Shown: positions 10,848 to 18,328 of the stretch, one piece after another | Layout: each line of letters opens with the position of its first letter | Numbering within the stretch: the stretch's first letter is position 1 | Assembly (NCBI RefSeq): GCF_000956535.1 | Contig: NZ_JYIY01000066.1 | Span: forward strand, 1 to 64,000 | DNA: 64,000 bases | Source: Microbacterium ginsengisoli | Lineage (GTDB): Bacteria; Actinomycetota; Actinomycetes; Actinomycetales; Microbacteriaceae | Direction: 5' to 3' | Notes under the pieces: generated by a model | Told to the model about the DNA's origin: nothing | The model's database searches: none | What the model saw: the letters and a program-made list of their open reading frames with translations, nothing else | Program-made: the position numbers and the translations under genes

Positions 10848-11243
10848 TCAGGTTCGGGAAAGACCCAACTGCGTCAACGAAAAGACAATCGGGTGAGCAC
10901 GGGCAGCCGGCGCCGGAAGCAGCGAAGGCATCCGTGGCCCGTCACCGAGAACCGGAGGCATCCGCCGACGCCACAACCCCCGCAGCACCACCATGAACGT
11001 CAGCCCGCACAACACGCCCAACATGCACAGCGCAGCGCCCACCAACGCGTTCGGCCCAGAAACGACGCCACCGGCGACCGCCTCATGCTCGACTGGGGCG
11101 TCTGCCACGGGCTCGACGTGGGGGTCCATGAACCCAGAAATCACCAGCGGAACAGGAGTCGAACCGTCCGCCTCTGTGTGACCCGTCGCTGCCAGACCCA
11201 ACATCAGCAGCAGCGCCAAACCGACGCTGGTAATGAGCCTCAT
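10848..11243 (-). CDS. Small exported or membrane protein, possibly DUF6153-like
   Basis: A 131-residue product if it starts at the ATG at 11243; a longer frame to 11333 is open. The start leads into a signal-peptide-like helix (LITSVGLALLLMLGLAATGH). A His-containing polar stretch follows, then one membrane helix around residues 63-84 (LVGAALCMLGVLCGLTFMVVL) with two cysteines, then an Arg/Pro-rich tail. The design of a signal helix, a short polar segment, a Cys-containing helix and a basic tail recalls actinobacterial DUF6153 proteins near copper genes. That link is tentative. Confidence 0.55.
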   Translation of the reverse strand: MRLITSVGLALLLMLGLAATGHTEADGSTPVPLVISGFMDPHVEPVADAPVEHEAVAGGVVSGPNALVGAALCMLGVLCGLTFMVVLRGLWRRRMPPVLGDGPRMPSLLPAPAARAHPIVFSLTQLGLSRT

Positions 11244-11345
11244 TATCAACAATTGCTCATTCAGCGTCGTGGAGCGCGGAGTCCGGGCCGAAGAGACCAT
11301 CGCCCACAGCCTACCGTGCGCACCTAAACCCATTCGGAGCCCGGT

Positions 11346-11459
11346 TCACCCGAGCACGGGAGCGCCGGCAGCGCCGGCCGGGTCCGGCGCGGCTAGCCGG
11401 TCAACCAGGACGATGACGACGGCAACGGTGGCGAAGGTGGCTTTGATGGGGGTCTTCAC
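11346..11459 (-). pseudogene. Remnant of a second dsbA-like gene (N-terminal piece)
   Basis: From a GTG at 11459 the frame reads VKTPIKATFATVAVVIVLVD, closely matching the signal anchor of the intact DsbA-like protein (MKTPVKATLVTIAVVVVMVI). It then diverges and stops at 11346. Only the first 20 or so codons are homologous. The matching C-terminal scrap lies 4.4 kb away at 15.8 kb, on the other side of the cad/ars operon. Confidence 0.75.
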
Positions 11460-11515
11460 AAGGGCCGGTTCCAAGTCGGGCGGTGTTCTGCCACCGCGGG
11501 GCGAGGGGTCGGTGG

Positions 11516-13621
11516 TCAGGCGTGGGCGGGTTCGGGCTGGCGAGCGGGCACCGTGGCGAGTTGCCGTAGCGCAGCGGGGCGACGGGCGGCGCGGACGCCA
11601 TTGAGGATGACGACGACCTCGGCGATCTCATGCACCAGCACGACGCCGGCGAGCCCGAGGATGCCGAACAGGGCGAGCGGGAACAGCGCGACGATGATCG
11701 CCAGAGCCAGACCGATGTTGGCGGTCATGATGCGTCGGCCGCGGCGGGCGTGGGCGAGGGCGCCGGGGATGAGGCGGAGGTCGTGGCCGATGAAGGCGAC
11801 GTCGGCGGACTCGATCGCCGCCGCGGAGCCTTTCACACCCATCGCGATCCCGACCGTCGCCGTCGCCAGTGCCGGGGCGTCGTTGATGCCGTCGCCGACC
11901 ATCGCGGTCGGTTGCTGCGTGACGAGCGCCTCAATCGCGGCGGCCTTGTCGGCGGGCAGCTGCTCGGCGCGAACGTCGGTTACGCCCGCCTCGGCGGCGA
12001 TGGCGTGGGCGGTGCGGGTGTTGTCGCCGGTGAGCATGATGGTCTCAATGCCCTGCGACTGCAGCATCCGGACCGTCTCGGCCGACTCCGGGCGCAGCTC
12101 GTCCCGCACGCCGATCAGGCCGGCGATCTGCCCGTCCGCCTCGACCACGACGACGGTCATGCCCTGCGCGGCAATCGCCTCCGCGTTCAACTGCTGGCCG
12201 GCGGGATGGAGCCAGCGGACATTGCCGACCCGGATCGCCCGGCCGTCGACGGTCCCGGTGATGCCATGCCCGGCCTCCTCGACCACCTCCGTTGCGGGGC
12301 TGGCGACGGGTGCGGCCGCGATGATGGCCGCGGCGAGGGGGTGGGTGCTGGTGGCCTCCACGGCGGCGGCCCAGGCGAGCAGGTCGTCGCGGGTGATACC
12401 GGGTGCGGGCTGGACGTCGACGACGGTGGGCTCGTTGCGGGTGAGGGTGCCGGTCTTGTCGAGGGCGACGGCGCGGATCGTGCCGAGCTGCTCGAACGCT
12501 TCACCTGACTTGATGACGACGCCGAACTTTGACGCCGCTCCGATCGCGCTGATCACCGTCACGGGCACCGCGATGGCCAGCGCGCACGGGGATGCCGCAA
12601 CCAGGACGACGAGGGCGCGTTCGATCCAGGTCCACGGGTCGCCGACCAGCAGCCCGAACAGGGCGACCACGGCAGCGGCGATCAGGACGACGGGAACGAG
12701 CGGCTTCGCGATCCGGTCGGCGAGGCGTGCCCGGTTGCCCTTGCGGGCGTGGGCCTGCTCCACGAGGGCGACGATCTGGGTGAGGGAGTTGTCGCGGCCG
12801 TCCGCAGTTGCCTCGATCCGCAACGTCGCCGCCCCGTTGACCGAACCGGCGGCGACCGGATCGCCGGGGCCGACCTCGACCGGGATCGACTCGCCCGTGA
12901 TCGCCGACGTGTCCAGGCTCGACCTACCCTCCACGACCACGCCGTCTGTGGCGATGCGATCGCCGGCACCGATGACGAGGATGTCCAGCTCACGCACGTC
13001 CGCGGCGGGGATCGTGACGTCGCTGGTTAGGCGGGAGACGCGGACAGTGTCGGGGATGAGGGACAGAAGGGCGCGCAAGCCTTCCTTGGCGCGGTCCATC
13101 GCCCGGTCTTCAAGCGCCTCGGCCAGGGAGAACAGGAACGCCAGGGTCGCGGCCTCGCCAACGTGGCCGAGCAGGACCGCGCCGATCGCGGCGATGGTCA
13201 TCAGCAGCCCGACCCCGAGGCGACCGCGGATGAGGCGGCGGATCGCGCCGGGGACGAAGGTGTAGGCGCCGGCGAGCAGCGCCGCCCACTGCAGCACCAG
13301 CGCCGGGATGTGCAGACCAGTCCACTCGAACGTGTATCCGGCGAGGAGGAACAGCCCGGACAGCGCGGAGGGAAGCAACGCGAAGTCGCGCCACCAGGGC
13401 GGGCGGACCTCCGGCTCCTCGTCCGCCTCGGTGGGGGTGGTGGCGAGGTCGGGGCCGCAGCAGGCATCGCCCGCATCGTGCACCGCGCTTGGCGCCGCGG
13501 TCTTGGAGGAGGGTTCCGCGGCGCAGCAGGCGTCACCGGTCGAGAGCGGCCGGGACAGTTCGATGCGCCGGACCGTACCGGGCTTGCGCGGCTCGTTGGG
13601 GCCGCAACACTCTTCGCTCAC
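11516..13621 (-). CDS. cadA: Heavy-metal P1B-type ATPase (CadA/ZntA type)
   Basis: A 701-residue metal-exporting ATPase. It lacks a classical HMA domain and instead carries Cys pairs at residues 5-6, 32-33 and 54-55 (each CC, twice as CCGP) as probable soft-metal ligands. Membrane helices start near residue 84. The motifs are TGES at 242-245, SPCAL at 344-348 (metal-binding membrane site), DKTGT at 388-392 (phosphorylation site), an HP locus at STHPLA, and MVGDGINDAPAL. SPC with CC-rich N-terminus fits Cd/Zn/Pb export rather than copper. It is the last gene of a coupled operon with cmtR and a small Cys protein, so Cd/Pb induction is expected. Confidence 0.93.
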   Translation of the reverse strand: MSEECCGPNEPRKPGTVRRIELSRPLSTGDACCAAEPSSKTAAPSAVHDAGDACCGPDLATTPTEADEEPEVRPPWWRDFALLPSALSGLFLLAGYTFEWTGLHIPALVLQWAALLAGAYTFVPGAIRRLIRGRLGVGLLMTIAAIGAVLLGHVGEAATLAFLFSLAEALEDRAMDRAKEGLRALLSLIPDTVRVSRLTSDVTIPAADVRELDILVIGAGDRIATDGVVVEGRSSLDTSAITGESIPVEVGPGDPVAAGSVNGAATLRIEATADGRDNSLTQIVALVEQAHARKGNRARLADRIAKPLVPVVLIAAAVVALFGLLVGDPWTWIERALVVLVAASPCALAIAVPVTVISAIGAASKFGVVIKSGEAFEQLGTIRAVALDKTGTLTRNEPTVVDVQPAPGITRDDLLAWAAAVEATSTHPLAAAIIAAAPVASPATEVVEEAGHGITGTVDGRAIRVGNVRWLHPAGQQLNAEAIAAQGMTVVVVEADGQIAGLIGVRDELRPESAETVRMLQSQGIETIMLTGDNTRTAHAIAAEAGVTDVRAEQLPADKAAAIEALVTQQPTAMVGDGINDAPALATATVGIAMGVKGSAAAIESADVAFIGHDLRLIPGALAHARRGRRIMTANIGLALAIIVALFPLALFGILGLAGVVLVHEIAEVVVILNGVRAARRPAALRQLATVPARQPEPAHA

Positions 13622-13962
13622 TGCACGCTCTCCTTCGTTGCGGGGGCGGGCGTCTGCTCTAGGAACGTGAGCGCGGCCAGTGCGTCATCGGTGCCGGTAA
13701 CGGAAAGGCGCAGGTCGGGGTGGGTCGTGTCGATCGCCCAAGTCGCGAACGCGCAGCAGGACTGCTCGGTGCGGACCAGCTCCGTCAGCCGGGCGGTCGC
13801 GTCGTCGATCTTTGGGTAGTGGACGGTGATCTGGGCGGCCGTCCTGTCGATGTCGAGGAGGTAGTCGTCGTTGAATTCCTGCCACGCGGCTAGCTGTGCA
13901 GCACCAGCGCCGGGCGTCAGCGTGCAGGCCACCGGCAGCAGGTCACGGTCGATGAGGCTCAT
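13618..13962 (-). CDS. Small Cys-containing protein between cmtR and cadA
   Basis: A 114-residue soluble protein coupled on both sides by ATGA overlaps, with cmtR upstream and cadA downstream. It has a TEQSCCAFATW motif around residue 70 with adjacent cysteines, and an alternating hydrophobic pattern that suggests a small alpha/beta fold. Similar ORFs with an E..CC.F motif sit next to ArsR/CmtR and mer genes in other actinobacteria, but I know no demonstrated function. The CC pair suggests metal buffering or delivery to the ATPase, which is inference from context. Confidence 0.72.
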   Translation of the reverse strand: MSLIDRDLLPVACTLTPGAGAAQLAAWQEFNDDYLLDIDRTAAQITVHYPKIDDATARLTELVRTEQSCCAFATWAIDTTHPDLRLSVTGTDDALAALTFLEQTPAPATKESVQ

Positions 13963-14309
13963 GCGCAGCACTCGCACTGATCGTCCATGCACGGGGCGCC
14001 CTCGTCGACGGCGACGACCGCCTCGAGCAGCTGTCGCAACCCCTGGGTCAGATGCGGGTCGGCGATCTCATACCGGGTGCGCCGACCTTCCGGTGTGGCG
14101 ACGATCAACCCGCAGCCCCGCAGGCACGTCAGATGATTCGAGACGTTCGTGCGGGTCAGCTCGAGATCTCGTGCCAGCTCAGCCGGGTGGCCGGGAGCGT
14201 CCAGCAGTGTGAGGAGGATCCGGGAACGGGTCGGGTCGGCCATCGCCCGACCCAGCCGGTTCATCACATCGAGGCGAGAAGTAAGAGTCAGCACAGGCTG
14301 ACTATACAT
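13959..14309 (-). CDS. cmtR: CmtR-like ArsR/SmtB family metal sensor
   Basis: A 116-residue winged-helix repressor. The DNA-recognition helix region LTRTNVSNHLTCLRGCG resembles Mycobacterium CmtR and holds the pair of cysteines (62 and 66) that in CmtR bind Cd/Pb. The C-terminal tail PCMDDQCECC supplies the third ligand and extra cysteines. It would repress its own operon and release DNA upon Cd or Pb binding. The start overlaps the end of the arsenic permease gene by 8 bp, so arsenic permease, sensor, small protein and ATPase form one leftward operon. No separate arsenic sensor is visible. Confidence 0.9.
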   Translation of the reverse strand: MYSQPVLTLTSRLDVMNRLGRAMADPTRSRILLTLLDAPGHPAELARDLELTRTNVSNHLTCLRGCGLIVATPEGRRTRYEIADPHLTQGLRQLLEAVVAVDEGAPCMDDQCECCA

Positions 14310-15285
14310 TCTCCGCTGTACTAATGCGAGGGCGGATGAGTCGCGGTACCCCGGCGACCATGACCACCATTGCGACGAGCTCCACCAAGGTCTGAGTCAC
14401 TACAACCAACGGCGTCAGAGCGAAAGATGCCGGCAGCGCGAGAGCGAGCGGGAGCACGACCAGCGAGTTGCGGGTGACCCCGCTGAACGTGGCCGCCCGG
14501 CGGCTGGGAACATCCAAGCGTGCCGCGCTCCCGAGGAGCGCACCGAGTGGTGCCACGATTAGGACGAACACGACGAACACGGGAACCGCGATTAGCAGCT
14601 GGGCGAGAGCGCTGCTCACGCCGAAGACCTGCGAGCCGATCACCACGGCGAGAGTCAGCATCATCAGCGGCACCATTGCCGCCAGCACCACGCCCTCGAT
14701 CGCGCGGCCGGCACGGAACCGTTTCGCCAGCAGCTGCGTGGCGGCGGCGAGAACGAGCGGCAGCACGATCAACAACAGAAATGCCTCCACGAACGGATGC
14801 GGGTCGAACGCACCCACCACCTCGGCGCCGGCCATCAGCCACAGGTACACCGGCAGCAACACGATCTGCAGAAGCATCAGCAGGGGCGTGGCAGCAAGCA
14901 GCCGCGCACGTGCACCGCCAGCCAGGCCAGTGAACACAATCACGTAATCCACACACGGCGTCAGCAGCACGAACAACACCCCAACGAGCACCGCCTGATC
15001 AGCCGCCACGGCGCGACTCAACCCGAACACGACCACCGGCACGACGACGAAGTTCAGGACGAGCACGACGCCCAGGAACCGCCAATCCGTGAAGGCCCGG
15101 CCGATCGCCGTGAACGGCACCCCCAGGAACGTCGCGTACAGCAACAACCCGAGCACGGGATTGATCGCCGACTCGAGCGGATCCGCCACCGCCGGCACGA
15201 GTAGACCGACCACCGCACCCACGGCGATCGCTGCGAGGTAGAGCACTACCTGATGCCGCTCCCACCACTCCACAGCTGTGCACAC
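14302..15285 (-). CDS. ACR3/BASS-superfamily arsenic resistance permease
   Basis: A polytopic membrane protein of about 327 residues with ten hydrophobic segments, of the bile acid:sodium symporter/ACR3 superfamily. Family marks are LLYATFLGVPF, LTPCVDYVIVFTGLAGG with the conserved Cys, and FSGVTRNSLVVLPLALALP. ACR3-type proteins export arsenite. The start is uncertain: an ATG at 15378 extends into the repeat region, while GTG codons at 15291, 15285 and 15273 precede the first helix. I chose 15285. It heads the operon with cmtR and cadA. Confidence 0.8.
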   Translation of the reverse strand: MCTAVEWWERHQVVLYLAAIAVGAVVGLLVPAVADPLESAINPVLGLLLYATFLGVPFTAIGRAFTDWRFLGVVLVLNFVVVPVVVFGLSRAVAADQAVLVGVLFVLLTPCVDYVIVFTGLAGGARARLLAATPLLMLLQIVLLPVYLWLMAGAEVVGAFDPHPFVEAFLLLIVLPLVLAAATQLLAKRFRAGRAIEGVVLAAMVPLMMLTLAVVIGSQVFGVSSALAQLLIAVPVFVVFVLIVAPLGALLGSAARLDVPSRRAATFSGVTRNSLVVLPLALALPASFALTPLVVVTQTLVELVAMVVMVAGVPRLIRPRISTAENV

Positions 15286-15356
15286 GAGCACAAGCCTGTC
15301 GAATGTAGCCGGTTCGCCCCTAATCGAGTGAGCGAGTAACCCTTCACCCCCAGCCA

Positions 15357-15417
15357 ATGGCAGGACTGCTAGGTGCATGCCAACTACCCGCGGAATCTGT
15401 CATTTCGGATAGGAACC
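15357..15417 (+). repeat. Dispersed repeat copy A
   Basis: This 61-bp stretch matches 63652-63712 in the same orientation at 49 of 61 positions, sharing the core TGCCAACTACCCG and TGTCATTTCGG. The two copies bracket 48.3 kb of accessory DNA. Copies C (43611-43704) and D (15630-15724) share shorter motifs in reverse orientation. Confidence 0.75.
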
Positions 15418-15490
15418 GACACGGCACTTACACGCATCGTTCTCACCAATCTTTCGGATCCGCCACTTGTCCGCCACTTCATCTAAGAAT

Positions 15491-15564
15491 CCGCCATCTT
15501 CGCCGAGAACCTACACCTACGACGGCAGCCACCGCGCCACGCCGCGTTCTCAGGAAGATGGCGG
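15491..15564. repeat. Imperfect hairpin 1 with CCGCCATCTT arms
   Basis: CCGCCATCTT at 15491-15500 pairs with AAGATGGCGG at 15555-15564. Inside these, GAGAAC and GTTCTC also pair. The same arm motif (ATGGCGG) recurs in the neighbouring hairpin and in copies C and D, so these are members of one palindromic repeat family rather than a terminator. Confidence 0.75.
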
Positions 15565-15597
15565 AACCGCCATATACCCGCCACTTCAGTTGAGAAT

Positions 15598-15653
15598 CCG
15601 CCATCATCGCCGAGAACCTACAAGCTCCTGTAGGTTCCCGCTCGAGATGGCGG
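15598..15653. repeat. Imperfect hairpin 2 with GAACCTACA arms
   Basis: GAACCTACA and TGTAGGTTC form a perfect 9-bp inverted repeat around a 6-nt loop. Outside a poorly matched middle, CCGCCAT and ATGGCGG pair again. The right arm runs into repeat copy D. A long stem-loop of this kind could be a single-stranded recombination site or a REP-like element. Confidence 0.78.
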
Positions 15654-15724
15654 ATAACCCCAGGGATTCCACGCTAGTTGGCGGTGGTACCGGACTCAGG
15701 ATTCCACGGGAAATGGCGGATTCC
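15630..15724 (-). repeat. Dispersed repeat copy D
   Basis: This 95-bp stretch is clearly homologous along its whole length to copy C at 43611-43704. Shared blocks in order are GTAGGTTC, CTCGAGATGGCGGA, GGGATTCCACG, TTGGC and AGGATTCCACG followed by AAATGGCGGATTCC. No reading frame in 15379-15792 looks like a gene. Confidence 0.75.
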
Positions 15725-15792
15725 TACACCGCTCTCTGACGCGCCGACCCTGTCTGGTCAGCGGCCTGTCACGGCGGCGAGAGCGCTGGAGG

Positions 15793-15858
15793 TCACTGCA
15801 GCTGGCCGAGCTCGAGCATCTCACCGTCGAGGAAGAACGTCGGAGGGGAATGCTGAGC
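15793..15858 (-). pseudogene. Remnant of a dsbA-like gene (C-terminal piece)
   Basis: Read leftward this encodes PPTFFLDGEMLELGQLQ and a stop. It matches the cis-Pro region of the intact DsbA-like protein (STPTFFLDGELLELQ), and the DNA is nearly identical over about 45 bp to 10141-10190. The rest of the gene is missing. Confidence 0.75.
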
Positions 15859-15919
15859 CTTCGGTTGACTCTGGGACTGCCAGTGACCTCACCACGAACG
15901 GATGCTCGCGGTCTCACTG

Positions 15920-17095
15920 TCACCGTTCCAGCACGACGGCGAGGCCTTGACCCACGCCGATGCAGATCGCCACGACGGCGACGCCGCCTCCGCGTCGCGC
16001 AAGCTCATGCGCGGCATGCCCGAGAATGCGGCCCCCCGAAGCGCCCAGCGGATGGCCGATGGCCAGCGCTCCGCCGTGGATGTTGACCCTCTCAGGATCA
16101 AGTTCAGGCCAGCCGGCGACGCATGCGAGCGACTGTGAAGCGAACGCCTCGTTGAGCTCGACCACGTCGACATCGGCCCAGGACCGGCCGGCGCGTGCCA
16201 GCGCCTTGTTCGCCGCCTCGATCGGCGCGATCGGGAACAGATGCGGATCGACGCCATGCGCTCCGCGTCCCGCGATCCGCGCGAGTGGCTCGCCGGGCAG
16301 CGCACCCTCCGCGGCGATCAGAACGGCGGAAGCGCCGTCGTTGATCGGCGAGGAGTTCCCGGCGGTGACGGTGCCTTCGCCGTCGCGCGCGAACAACGGA
16401 GTAAGCCCGGCGAGCTTGTCCACGGAAGTGTCGTCCCGGATGCCCTCGTCGCGTGCCAGGTCGGCTCCTGGCACGTGCACGATCTCGCCATCGTAGACCC
16501 CGTCAGCCCACGCTTTAGCTGCCAGCCGGTGAGAGCGCACGGCGAACTCGTCCTGGGCATCTCGGGAGAGTCCCCACTCTCGGGCGATCTTCTCGGCCGA
16601 TTCTCCATTGGAGATGGTCCACTGCTTCGGCAGCTTCGGGTTGGTCATCCGCCACCCGATGGAGGTGTTCCACAGCGTCTGGTTACCGACCGCCGGCCAA
16701 GGCCTCGGCGACTTCTCCACGATGAACGGGGCCCGGCTCATCGACTCCACTCCGCCGGCGAGCACGAGACCGGCGTCGCCGGTCTCGACAGCGCGGGCGG
16801 CCTGGATCACCGCTTCCAGCGACGACGAGCAGAGTCGGTTGACGGTCACGCCGGTGACACTGGTGGGGAATCCTGCCAGCAGCGCCCCGAAACGGGCGAC
16901 GTCGCGGTTGTCCTCTCCTGCTTGGTTCGCATCGCCGAAGATCACGTCATCGATGCGCGCGGGGTCGAGGCCCATGCGCTCGACGGTCGCCTTCATGACG
17001 ACTGCGGCGAGATCGTCGGGCCGAATGCCGCTGAGCGCGCCACCCGCCCGCCCGAACGGGGTGCGGACAGCATCGTAGACAAAGCTCGCGGTCAT
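15920..17095 (-). CDS. Acetyl-CoA acyltransferase, probable 3-oxoadipyl-CoA thiolase
   Basis: A 391-residue thiolase of usual length. The acylated cysteine is in NRLCSSS (Cys89), the catalytic His in AIGHPLGASGG, and the second Cys in AICIGVGQG. It cleaves a 3-oxoacyl-CoA with CoA. It is the last gene of a leftward operon after CoA-transferase and acyl-CoA dehydrogenase genes. In the proposed cyclohexanone/adipate pathway it would split 3-oxoadipyl-CoA into succinyl-CoA and acetyl-CoA, as PcaF-type thiolases do. The substrate is inferred from context only. Confidence 0.9.
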   Translation of the reverse strand: MTASFVYDAVRTPFGRAGGALSGIRPDDLAAVVMKATVERMGLDPARIDDVIFGDANQAGEDNRDVARFGALLAGFPTSVTGVTVNRLCSSSLEAVIQAARAVETGDAGLVLAGGVESMSRAPFIVEKSPRPWPAVGNQTLWNTSIGWRMTNPKLPKQWTISNGESAEKIAREWGLSRDAQDEFAVRSHRLAAKAWADGVYDGEIVHVPGADLARDEGIRDDTSVDKLAGLTPLFARDGEGTVTAGNSSPINDGASAVLIAAEGALPGEPLARIAGRGAHGVDPHLFPIAPIEAANKALARAGRSWADVDVVELNEAFASQSLACVAGWPELDPERVNIHGGALAIGHPLGASGGRILGHAAHELARRGGGVAVVAICIGVGQGLAVVLER

Positions 17096-17124
17096 GGCGG
17101 GCTCCCTTCGTGGTCGGCCGAGGG

Positions 17125-18327
17125 TCAGACGAACGCTGAGATCCCGGTGATCTGGCGGCCGATGATGAGCGACTGGATGAAGTCGGTTCCCTCATACGTG
17201 TGGACGACTTCCATGTCGGTGAGGTGGCGGGCGACGTGGTTCTCCAGAAGGAGTCCGTTGCCGCCGAGCAGGTCACGGGCATCCCGGCAGAGTGCACGCG
17301 CGTGCTGGCCCGTGAACATCTTCGCGAGCGAGGCCTGTTCGTTCGTCAGTCGGCCTTCATCCTGCAGGGTGGCTGTGCGGAAGCACAGCAGCTGCATCGC
17401 CGTGAGATCGGCGAGCATGTTGGCCAGCTTGTTCTGCACCAGCTGGTAGCTCGCGATGGGCTTGCCGAACTGGACGCGCTCCTGGACGTAGGCCGCTGCC
17501 GCCTCGTACGCGGCGAGTGCGTGCCCGAGCGCCTCCCACGCGACGGTGCTGCGGGTGCGGTTGAGGATCGCGGAGACGTCCCGAAAGGAGCTCGACTTCG
17601 CGAGCTTGTTCCCGGCAGGGATCCTCAGTCCGGAGATCTCGATGTGCGCCTGCTGGATCGCGCGTTTGGCGATCTTCCCGGTGATCGCCTCGGCCTCATA
17701 TCCGTCGGGGTATCCTCCATCGGCATTCTTCTCAAGGACGAATGCCTTCACCTTCGAGTCTGCGGTGTCGCGTGCCCAGATGATGACGATGTCGGCGACA
17801 TGGCCGAGGCCGATCCACCGCTTGGCACCGTCTATGACATACGCGTTCCCGTCGCGGCGGGCAGTGGTCTCCAGGGCGACGGAGTCTGATCCGTGCTCGG
17901 GCTCGGTCAGCGCGAACGCGCCGAGCTTGCGGAGGGCTGCCATTTCGGGCAGCCAGCGCTGCTTCTGCTCGTCGTCGCCGAGCAGTGCGATGCTGCCCAT
18001 CGCGAGTCCCGAGTGCACGGCATTGAGCGTGTTCACACTGCCGTCGCCGCGTGACAGTTCCATCGCGACGAGGCCGGTCTGCAGTCGGGTCAGTCCCGGG
18101 CAGCCGTAGCCCTGGATCGCGGTGCCCACGATTCCCAGCTCGCCCAGGGCGGGGAGGATCTGGTAGGGGAAGTCCGCCAACTCCCAGTGTTCGTTGATGA
18201 CAGGGAGGACCTCGGAGTCCACGAATCCGCGCACACGTGTGATGAGGTTGCGGTCGTCGTCGCCGAGAAGATCGCCGATCTGGTAGAAGTCTGTGTCGAC
18301 CGGGTGTGCTGTCGTCGTGATCGTCAT
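17125..18327 (-). CDS. Acyl-CoA dehydrogenase, glutaryl-CoA dehydrogenase-like
   Basis: A 400-residue flavoprotein of the acyl-CoA dehydrogenase family. Visible signatures are FALTEPEHGSDS (FAD/substrate region), GAKRWIGLGHVADI, RTRSTVAWEALGHALAAYEAA, and VVHTYEGTDFIQSLIIGRQITG containing the catalytic Glu. The sequence style is that of dehydrogenases for dicarboxylyl-CoA (glutaryl-CoA dehydrogenase group), which suits adipyl-CoA as substrate. The ATG at 18327 begins 1 nt after the CoA-transferase stop. A longer in-frame start lies inside the upstream gene and was rejected. Confidence 0.9.
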   Translation of the reverse strand: MTITTTAHPVDTDFYQIGDLLGDDDRNLITRVRGFVDSEVLPVINEHWELADFPYQILPALGELGIVGTAIQGYGCPGLTRLQTGLVAMELSRGDGSVNTLNAVHSGLAMGSIALLGDDEQKQRWLPEMAALRKLGAFALTEPEHGSDSVALETTARRDGNAYVIDGAKRWIGLGHVADIVIIWARDTADSKVKAFVLEKNADGGYPDGYEAEAITGKIAKRAIQQAHIEISGLRIPAGNKLAKSSSFRDVSAILNRTRSTVAWEALGHALAAYEAAAAYVQERVQFGKPIASYQLVQNKLANMLADLTAMQLLCFRTATLQDEGRLTNEQASLAKMFTGQHARALCRDARDLLGGNGLLLENHVARHLTDMEVVHTYEGTDFIQSLIIGRQITGISAFV

Positions 18328-18328
18328 C

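Noticed and set aside
15379..15735. Possible CRISPR array
   Set aside because: Repeats are irregular in spacing, length and orientation, form palindromes of varied size, and no cas genes are present.
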